Of a DNA stretch of 17,264 nucleotides, positions 7,508-12,951 are shown piece after piece. The notes under the pieces are model-generated. The model saw only the letters and a list, made by a program, of their open reading frames with translations, was not told the origin of the DNA and ran no database searches. A program made the position numbers and the translations under genes. This DNA comes from an uncultured Roseateles sp. (lineage in GTDB: Bacteria; Pseudomonadota; Gammaproteobacteria; Burkholderiales; Burkholderiaceae): positions 1 to 17,264 of the forward strand of contig CAMLKW010000079.1 of NCBI GenBank assembly GCA_946480605.1, in the 5' to 3' direction. Position 1 is the stretch's first letter. Each line of letters begins with the position of its first letter.

Positions 7508-8743
7508 TTAGGCCTGCTCCAGCCGGTACAGGCCCACGTCGATGCGGCCATCCAGGAAGCCGGCCTCGCAATAGCAGAGGTAGTAGGTCCACAGCCGCCG
7601 GAAGGCCTCGTCGAAGCCCTGGCCCTGGATGGCGGGCCACTCGGCCAGGAAGCGGCGCCGCCACTCGGCCAGCGTCAGCGCATAGCCGCGGCCGAAGCGC
7701 GCCTCGGTCGTCATGGCCAGCCCCACGCGCTGCGCCTCGGCGGCCATGCGTTCCGGCGTGGGCAGCATGCCGCCGGGGAAGATGCAGCGCTGGATGAAGT
7801 CCGGGTTGTCGCGGTAGTGCTCGAAGTGTGCTTCGTCGATGGTGATGGCCTGCAGCACCGCATGGCCGCCCGGCGCCAGCCGCTCGCGCAGCGCCCCGAA
7901 GTAGGTGGGCCAGTAGGCCTCGCCGACGGCCTCGATCATCTCGATGGACACGATGCGGTCGAAACGGCCCTCGACGTCGCGGTAGTCCTGCAGCCGCAGG
8001 TCCACGCGCTCGGCCACGCCCCATTGCGCAGCGCGCTCGCGGGCGAAGGCCAGTTGCTCGGTGGACAGGGTCACGCCCACCACCTCGACGCCGCAGCGCT
8101 GCGCCAGCGTGGCGGCCAGCGTGCCCCAGCCACAGCCGATCTCCAGCACGCGCATGCCGGGCTTGAGGTCCAGCAGCTGCACGATGCGGTCCAGCCGCTG
8201 CGCCTGCGCGGCCTCCAGCGAGTCGGCCTCGTTCTCGAACAGCGCGCTGGAGTACAGCATGGTCGAGTCCAGCCAGCGCGCGTAGAAGGCATTGCCCAGG
8301 TCGTAGTGGAAGGCGATGTTGTGCCGGCTGCCGCGCTTGGTGTTGGCGCGCGCTCGGTGGTAGAGCTTGGCCAGCCAGCGCGCCGGCCCACGGGCGTCGG
8401 TCATGCCACCCAGCGCCGCCTCGTTGGCCAGGCCCAGCGACAGCAGGGCGGTCGGGTCGGGGCTGCTCCAGTCGCCGTCGCGGAAGGCGAAGGCCAGGCC
8501 CAGGTCGCCTTCGAAGAGCAGGCGCAGCAGCGCGCGCCAGCGGTGCAACTGCAGCTGCGCGCGCGGGCCGGGCAGGGCGCCGGTGGCTTGCACGCGGCGA
8601 CCGTCGGGCAGCGTCAGCGCGAGCTGGCCGCACTGCAGGCGCGACAGCAGCGCCCGTAGCGGTGCGTGGCGGGCCGTCAGCGCGTCGCCGCTCAGCGTGG
8701 CGGCGGGCAGGGGGGTGGGGGCGTGCGCGGTGGTGGAGGTCAT
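7508..8743 (-). CDS. CFA-like (cyclopropane fatty acid synthase family) methyltransferase
   Basis: This 411-residue SAM-dependent enzyme is of the cyclopropane-fatty-acyl-phospholipid synthase family, which adds a methylene or methyl carbon to double bonds of membrane fatty acyl chains. Visible family marks are HYDLGN (146-151), the SAM loop EIGCGWG (201-207), the IVSIEMIEAVG segment that supplies active-site Glu, Cys320 in QRCIFPGG, and a C-terminal YYLCYCEAGF resembling the E. coli Cfa tail. It is the last gene of a three-gene operon, five bases after the DUF1365 stop. The operon lies beside an RpoE-ChrR pair, as for cfa-type genes in the Rhodobacter singlet-oxygen regulon. The product could therefore be a cyclopropane, a methylated chain, or a precursor of furan fatty acids (UfaM-like); the sequence alone does not decide. 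No gene symbol is given for that reason. Confidence 0.92.
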   Translation of the reverse strand: MTSTTAHAPTPLPAATLSGDALTARHAPLRALLSRLQCGQLALTLPDGRRVQATGALPGPRAQLQLHRWRALLRLLFEGDLGLAFAFRDGDWSSPDPTALLSLGLANEAALGGMTDARGPARWLAKLYHRARANTKRGSRHNIAFHYDLGNAFYARWLDSTMLYSSALFENEADSLEAAQAQRLDRIVQLLDLKPGMRVLEIGCGWGTLAATLAQRCGVEVVGVTLSTEQLAFARERAAQWGVAERVDLRLQDYRDVEGRFDRIVSIEMIEAVGEAYWPTYFGALRERLAPGGHAVLQAITIDEAHFEHYRDNPDFIQRCIFPGGMLPTPERMAAEAQRVGLAMTTEARFGRGYALTLAEWRRRFLAEWPAIQGQGFDEAFRRLWTYYLCYCEAGFLDGRIDVGLYRLEQA

Positions 8744-8748
8744 GGGGG

Positions 8749-9537
8749 TCAGCTCGGGTCGGCGTGGCGCACCACGGTCAGCGATTGGTCGGGGGCGGCC
8801 GGGCGCGCGTGCAGGCGTGCGCCCTTGATCCACAGGCGCAGCGCCTCCCAGTGGATGCCGGCGACGACCTTCAGCGTCAGCAGCGGGTGGGTCACGAAGG
8901 CGCGCAGCAGCTGGCCGTCGGTCAGAGGGCGCTGGTGGGCGTCCAGGCGCGCGTTCAGCACGGCCGCGCCGTCGGCGTCGTGCACGCTGATGCCCACGCC
9001 CAGGTGCTCGCCCGGCGGCGTGATGCGGAAGCGGTACTGCAGCGCCATGCCCAGGAAGGGCGACACATACATCTGCTTGTCGCAGTGCTGCGAAATGACG
9101 CCATCGGCCTGTTCGCCCACCTCGATCAGGTAGCTGTGCCGCTGGCCGAAGGTGTTGTTGACTTCGTAGACGATGGCCTGCAGCCGGCCGTCCGGCGCAT
9201 CGCAGAACCAGATGCTCAAGGGGTTGAAGGCATAGCCCAGCACGCGCGGCATGGCCAGCAGCCGCACGGCGCCACCGGTCGGCAAACCGGCCTCGCGCAG
9301 CCGCGCGTCGATGTGCGCGCGCAGGCCTGCCACGGTGGTGGCGCTGCCGTCGCCGTGGTCGGCGGGCCGGAAGCTGAACAGGTTGAAGCGCCCCACCGAG
9401 AACCAGCGCAGCCGCGCGCCCAGCGCGTCGATGTCGTCCAGGTCCAGCAGCAGCGAGAACATGCGGTAGCGCAGCCGGTGGCGCAGCGGCTGCAGCCGCT
9501 GGTGCGTCACGTGGCCGGCGTAGAGCGCGGAACTCAT
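8749..9537 (-). CDS. DUF1365 family protein
   Basis: This 262-residue protein of the DUF1365 family is regularly found with a CFA-like methyltransferase and an FAD oxidoreductase. The start at 9537 gives MSSALYAGHVTHQR, and its ATG overlaps the stop of the upstream gene as ATGA (9534-9537), so translation is probably coupled. Recognisable stretches are the early HRLRYRMFSLLLDLDD, then RVLGYAFNPLSIWFC and a middle VNNTFGQRHSYLI. There is no signal peptide or obvious membrane helix. The biochemical function of the family is not established. Its fixed position suggests it acts on the lipid substrate or delivers it to the other two enzymes, which is inference from context only. Confidence 0.92.
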   Translation of the reverse strand: MSSALYAGHVTHQRLQPLRHRLRYRMFSLLLDLDDIDALGARLRWFSVGRFNLFSFRPADHGDGSATTVAGLRAHIDARLREAGLPTGGAVRLLAMPRVLGYAFNPLSIWFCDAPDGRLQAIVYEVNNTFGQRHSYLIEVGEQADGVISQHCDKQMYVSPFLGMALQYRFRITPPGEHLGVGISVHDADGAAVLNARLDAHQRPLTDGQLLRAFVTHPLLTLKVVAGIHWEALRLWIKGARLHARPAAPDQSLTVVRHADPS

Positions 9538-10913
9538 GCGGTGGCCAGCGCTTCGGGCAGGTGGATGCGGCCGGACTCGCTTGCCACCGACCAGGGGCGG
9601 CGCACGCCGCCCAGTGCCTCGGCCACGGCAAGGCCGGCCTGCAGCCCGTCCTCGTGGAAGCCGGAGCCGAAGTGCGCGCCGCAGAACCAGGTGCGCTGCC
9701 GGCCCTGCAGCGTCCACAGCTCGCGCTGCGCGGCGATGGCGGCGGCGTCGAAGCGCGGGTGCTCGTAGACCTCGGTGCGGATCAGGTGCTCGGGCCGCGG
9801 CGGCTGCGCGGGGTTCAGCGTGACGAACAGCGGCGCCGCCGCCGGCCCCTGCGGCAGGTGCGGTTGCAGCCGGTTCATCCAGTAGGTCACGGTGGGCAGC
9901 GTATCGCCCCGTCGCTCGGCCAGGTAGTTCCAGCTGCACCACACCGAGCGCCGCCGCGGCATCAGCGCCGGGTCGCTGTGCAGCACCGCGTGGTTGCGGG
10001 TGTAGCCGAAGGCGCCCAGCAGCCGGCGCTCGTCCTCGCTGGGCGCGTCCAGCAGGCGCAGCGCCTGGTCGGCATGCGTGGCCAGCACCACCTGGTCGAA
10101 GGGAGCGGTCCAGTCATCGTGGCGGATGCGCAGCCGCACGCCGTCCGGGCCGCGCTGCACGGCCGTCACCGGCTGGTCGCGGTGGAGGCGGTCAGCGAAG
10201 CCCGCCGTCAGCCGGCGCACGTACTCGCGGCTGCCGCCGTCCACGGTGCGCCAGACGGGCCGGCCGCTGACCTGCAGCAGCCCGTGGTTCTCGCAGAAGC
10301 GCACGAACGCGCTGACCGGGTAGTCGCCGATGCGCTCGGCGCTGCACGACCAGATGGCTGCACCCATGGGGTAGAGGTGGTCGTCGCGGAAGGCGCGGCC
10401 ATAGCCGCGCGCATCGAGGTAGGCGTCCAGCGACTGCTCGCCCTGCGTGGCGGCGTCGCCGGGGGCCTCGCGGTAGAAGCGCAGCAGCTCGCGCAGCATG
10501 GCCCAGAAGCGCGGGCGCAGCAGGTTGCTGCGCTGGGCGAACAGGCCGTTCAGGTCGGTGCCCGCATATTCCAGCGCACCGCCGTCCAGGCTGACGGCAA
10601 ACGACATGTCGGACGCCCGCGTCGGCACGTCCAGGTGCCGGAACAGGGCGCTCAGATTGGGGTAGGCCGGCTCGTTGTAGACGATGAAGCCGGTGTCCAC
10701 CGGCACGCTGGCGCCGCCGCAGGGCGCGTCCACCGTGTGGCTGTGGCCGCCGATGCGACCGTCGGCCTCGAACACCTGCACTTCGTGGCGCTGCGACAGC
10801 AGCCAGGCGCAGGACAGGCCCGCGATGCCGCTGCCGACGACGGCGATGCGCAGCCGGCGGTCGTCCGGGGCCTGGACGGGCGGCTGGCGATCATGGGCGG
10901 TGGAGGGGGGCAT
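9534..10913 (-). CDS. FAD-dependent oxidoreductase (amine oxidase/desaturase-like flavoprotein)
   Basis: This 459-residue flavoprotein has an N-terminal Rossmann loop VVGSGIAGL (GSGIAG at 27-32) followed by VFEAD and GRIGGHSHT, the classic FAD-binding opening of the amine-oxidase/phytoene-desaturase superfamily. Near the C-terminus, WFCGAHFGSGFHEDG followed by LAVAEAL is the second FAD contact typical of this subfamily. AGGAG a few bases before ATG 10913 supports the start. It is the first gene of the operon with DUF1365 and the CFA-like enzyme. A promoter at 10937-10965 matches the one in front of the sigma factor gene. In Rhodobacter, comparable flavoproteins in the RpoE regulon take part in desaturating a fatty acyl chain on the way to furan fatty acids. 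The same role here is an inference, not shown by motifs. Confidence 0.92.
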   Translation of the reverse strand: MPPSTAHDRQPPVQAPDDRRLRIAVVGSGIAGLSCAWLLSQRHEVQVFEADGRIGGHSHTVDAPCGGASVPVDTGFIVYNEPAYPNLSALFRHLDVPTRASDMSFAVSLDGGALEYAGTDLNGLFAQRSNLLRPRFWAMLRELLRFYREAPGDAATQGEQSLDAYLDARGYGRAFRDDHLYPMGAAIWSCSAERIGDYPVSAFVRFCENHGLLQVSGRPVWRTVDGGSREYVRRLTAGFADRLHRDQPVTAVQRGPDGVRLRIRHDDWTAPFDQVVLATHADQALRLLDAPSEDERRLLGAFGYTRNHAVLHSDPALMPRRRSVWCSWNYLAERRGDTLPTVTYWMNRLQPHLPQGPAAAPLFVTLNPAQPPRPEHLIRTEVYEHPRFDAAAIAAQRELWTLQGRQRTWFCGAHFGSGFHEDGLQAGLAVAEALGGVRRPWSVASESGRIHLPEALATA

Positions 10914-10936
10914 GGGCGCTCCTGGCGATTTGGCGC

Positions 10937-10965
10937 TTGTACGCAGCCGGGCCGCGCTTGGATCG
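10937..10965 (-). promoter_or_regulatory. ECF-sigma promoter for the FAD-DUF1365-CFA operon
   Basis: Read leftward: CGATCC (10965-10960), 17 bases, GTACAA (10942-10937), inside the longer TGCGTACAAG. It differs from the divergent sigma-gene promoter by one base in the -35 and none in the -10 or spacer length. Transcription would begin about 10930, leaving a short leader with AGGAG before ATG 10913. ECF11-type sigma factors are known for a TGATCC -35 element. Confidence 0.7.
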
Positions 10966-10976
10966 CTTCGCGGCGA

Positions 10977-11005
10977 TGATCCAGCCTGCCGCGACTTGCG
11001 TACAA
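10977..11005 (+). promoter_or_regulatory. ECF-sigma promoter for the sigma/anti-sigma operon (autoregulatory)
   Basis: Read rightward: TGATCC (10977-10982), 17 bases, GTACAA (11000-11005), within TGCGTACAAG. TGATCC is the -35 element known for RpoE (ECF11) in Rhodobacter. A start of transcription about 11010-11013 is expected. It mirrors the promoter at 10937-10965, so the sigma factor probably drives both its own operon and the lipid genes. Confidence 0.72.
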
Positions 11006-11077
11006 GGGCGCATGGGCTTCTCCCGACCCCTCGACGCGCGCAACGACACGGCCCCTCAATCCGCGGGAGCCCGCCAC

Positions 11078-11665
11078 TTGTCCGTCGTTCCCCTCAACCC
11101 CGACCGCGCCGCCGCGCCGCCCGACCCCGACTGGTCGGCCGAGCTGGCGCGCGTGGCCGACAGCCAGGACCGTGCCGCCTTCGGCCGACTGTTCCTGCAT
11201 TTCGCGCCGCGGCTGAAAAGCTGGCTGATGCGCAGCGGCAGCAGCGACGAGCAGGCCGAGGAGCTGGCGCAGGAGGCCATGGTGAACGTCTGGCGCAAGG
11301 CCGCGCTGTTCAACCCGGCGCAGGCGGCCGCGTCCACCTGGATCTTCACCATTGCGCGCAACCTGCGCGTGGACGCCGCGCGGCGCCGGCAACTGGACGG
11401 CGCGGGCGACGAATGCTTCGAGTTCGACCTGCTGGCCGCCGAACAGCCCGGCAGCGGCGAGCTGCTGGACGCAGCCCGGCTGACCCAGCGCGTGCGTGAC
11501 GCGCTGCGCCAGCTGCCCCCCGAGCAGGCGCAGGTGCTGCGCCTGTCCTACTACGACGACGAACCGCATGCGCGCATCGCGGCCGAGCTGGGCATCCCGC
11601 TGGGCACGGTGAAGTCGCGCATGCGCCTGGCCGTGCAGCACCTGCGCCGGCTGCTGGATCAATGA
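11078..11665 (+). CDS. rpoE: ECF sigma factor, RpoE/ECF11 type, paired with ChrR
   Basis: This extracytoplasmic-function sigma-70 factor has region 2 at about residues 35-105 (FGRLFLHFAPRLKSWLMRSG, then EELAQEAMVNVW and STWIFTIARN) and region 4 at about 140-190 (LPPEQAQVLRLSYYDD, IAAELGIPLGTVKSRM). The FxHFAPxxKxxLMRSG pattern is that of Rhodobacter RpoE. I place the start at TTG 11078, preceded by GGGAG at eight bases. The alternative ATG 11012 coincides with the expected transcription start and would be leaderless; an in-frame TTG at 10937 lies inside the promoters. With the TTG start the protein has 195 residues. The stop overlaps the anti-sigma ATG as ATGA. The genomic pair predicts that ChrR holds this factor inactive until singlet oxygen or a related oxidant appears. 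Confidence 0.92.
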   Translation: MSVVPLNPDRAAAPPDPDWSAELARVADSQDRAAFGRLFLHFAPRLKSWLMRSGSSDEQAEELAQEAMVNVWRKAALFNPAQAAASTWIFTIARNLRVDAARRRQLDGAGDECFEFDLLAAEQPGSGELLDAARLTQRVRDALRQLPPEQAQVLRLSYYDDEPHARIAAELGIPLGTVKSRMRLAVQHLRRLLDQ

Positions 11666-12336
11666 AGACCGCCATGGAGTCCTCCGTCATCCGCCACCAC
11701 CCCACCGACGACGTGCTGCTGAGCTATGCCGGCGGCTCGCTGGCCGCCGGCATGCGCGCCGTCGTCGCCGTGCACCTGGAGCTGTGCCCGGAATGCCGCG
11801 AGCGCGTGGCGCCGCTGCGCGCGGTGGGCGGGGCCTTGCTGGACGACGAGCCGCCCGCCGCCATGCGCGACGACGCACTGGCCAGCGTGCTGGCCCGCAT
11901 CGATGCGCCGCCGGCGCCGGCCGCCCGGCGCAAGGCCAACCCGCCGCCGCCGCTGCCCGCCGGCGCGATCTGGCCGCGCGCGCTGCGCGACGCCAGCGCC
12001 ACCCGCTGGCGCTGGCTGGGCCCCGGCATGCGCTGGAGCCGCGTGACGCTGCCGGACGCGCCCGAGGCCAACGTCTTCCTGCTGCGCATCGGCGCCGGCA
12101 AGTACCTGCCGTCGCACACGCACACCGGCACCGAGCTGACGCAGATCATCTACGGCCGCTTCCACGACGGCCGGGCGCTGTTCGGCCCGGGCGACTTCGA
12201 CCTCGCCGACGGCGAGGTGCATCACCAGCCGGTCGTTCAGGACGGCAGCGAGTGCATCTGCGTCGCGGCGGTGGATGGCAAGCTGGCCTTTGATGGGCTG
12301 GTGGCGCGCTGGCTGGGGGGCATGGTGGGGATGTAG
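11662..12336 (+). CDS. chrR: ChrR-type zinc-binding anti-sigma factor with cupin domain
   Basis: This 224-residue protein is encoded with a four-base overlap after the sigma gene. The N-terminal zinc anti-sigma domain is visible as His13, His38, Cys42 and Cys45 (HLELCPEC). These correspond with a constant shift of seven to H6, H31, C35 and C38 of Rhodobacter ChrR as I recall them. A Pro-rich linker (about 82-100) joins a C-terminal cupin with His152, His154, Glu158 and His188, a constant shift of eleven from the Rhodobacter zinc ligands H141, H143, E147 and H177. Both metal sites therefore look intact. The known role is to bind and inhibit the partner sigma factor and release it after singlet oxygen, with the cupin domain needed for sensing. 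Translational coupling keeps the two proteins in balance. The second methionine (residue 5) is an alternative start. Confidence 0.94.
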   Translation: MKTAMESSVIRHHPTDDVLLSYAGGSLAAGMRAVVAVHLELCPECRERVAPLRAVGGALLDDEPPAAMRDDALASVLARIDAPPAPAARRKANPPPPLPAGAIWPRALRDASATRWRWLGPGMRWSRVTLPDAPEANVFLLRIGAGKYLPSHTHTGTELTQIIYGRFHDGRALFGPGDFDLADGEVHHQPVVQDGSECICVAAVDGKLAFDGLVARWLGGMVGM

Positions 12337-12650
12337 CCGGACACAGGCGGCGCAGGTGGTCGGGATGGCTACTTGGCGGACCCAATCGGATGTTTGAGCT
12401 GGCTGGCAGCTTGGCAGCGGGTGCCGTCGTTCGAGTTCGCGGATCGCATTCACGGTACCGGGCTTGAAGCAGTCATTGCGTTGCCTGGCGCACCTACGGT
12501 GGCAGAAACGGGCGGCGAGGTGTCGGGCACTACGAAATCGAATAACGCTGTCCGGTATCCATCGGTTCTGGTAACCCTCTGTGAGGTCGTCGCCGATCAC
12601 TAGGCGCACACCAGGTTGAGGTGGCTGATGCTGATCTTGCGATGGCAACG

Positions 12651-12666
12651 CAATCAATAGTGATTG
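12651..12666. repeat. Inverted repeat CAATCA-N4-TGATTG
   Basis: Two perfect six-base arms surround ATAG, about 285 bases before the GH115 start. It could be an operator half of the GH115 control region, or chance. There is no matching regulator gene in the window. Confidence 0.4.
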
Positions 12667-12729
12667 GACTCACGCCAGCCCCTCGATCAACATCGCTCGC
12701 CTGGATGAGCTGGCGTGTCACTGTCGCCA

Positions 12730-12743
12730 CCATCGATCGATGG
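12730..12743. repeat. Perfect 14-base palindrome CCATCGATCGATGG
   Basis: The sequence is identical to its reverse complement over 14 bases without a spacer. It lies in the gene-free region before GH115. It may be a binding site for a dimeric regulator; no partner site of the same sequence was seen. Confidence 0.4.
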
Positions 12744-12928
12744 GCGGCGAGCCGGGTCGTCCATGCCAAGAAGTCCTGCTGCTGAGTGTGTGGCAACAGC
12801 GTTTCCGCTCTTCCGGGCGCAGCCGTTCAACCTGAACCTTGCCACTCCGGACCTGGCCACCTGGTGCTTCCAGATGGCTTGTATCCCGACCTTCAGGCTT
12901 GCAACTGACGTAGCCCAACATCGTTGCT

Positions 12929-12940
12929 ATGCACGTGCAT
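12929..12940. repeat. Perfect 12-base palindrome at the GH115 leader
   Basis: ATGCACGTGCAT is self-complementary and ends one base before the ribosome site (GGAG 12942-12945) of the TTG start at 12952. A protein bound here would overlap the 5' end of the message or its translation start region. Confidence 0.45.
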
Positions 12941-12951
12941 CGGAGTTCTGT

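Larger units (their letters stand above)
12337..12951. other. 615-base stretch without a convincing gene; probable GH115 control region
   Basis: The stretch lies between the anti-sigma and GH115 genes and is visibly less GC-rich than its neighbours, especially from about 12520. It contains short open frames on both strands (76 codons at 12373-12603 plus, 88 codons at 12530-12796 minus). None has a recognisable motif and none is better than chance in this composition. I looked for a LacI- or GntR-type regulator or its remnant and could not find one. Three short perfect inverted repeats fall in its right half (12651-12666, 12730-12743, 12929-12940). No promoter close to consensus was found. Confidence 0.6.

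Noticed and set aside
12373..12603. 76-codon plus-strand open frame after chrR.
   Set aside because: It starts at TTG with no good ribosome site, has no recognisable motif, and is of a length expected by chance. It may still be a small gene, but I cannot support it.
12530..12796. 88-codon minus-strand open frame, considered as a remnant of a regulator upstream of GH115.
   Set aside because: No helix-turn-helix or sugar-binding pattern could be read in any frame, even allowing shifts.
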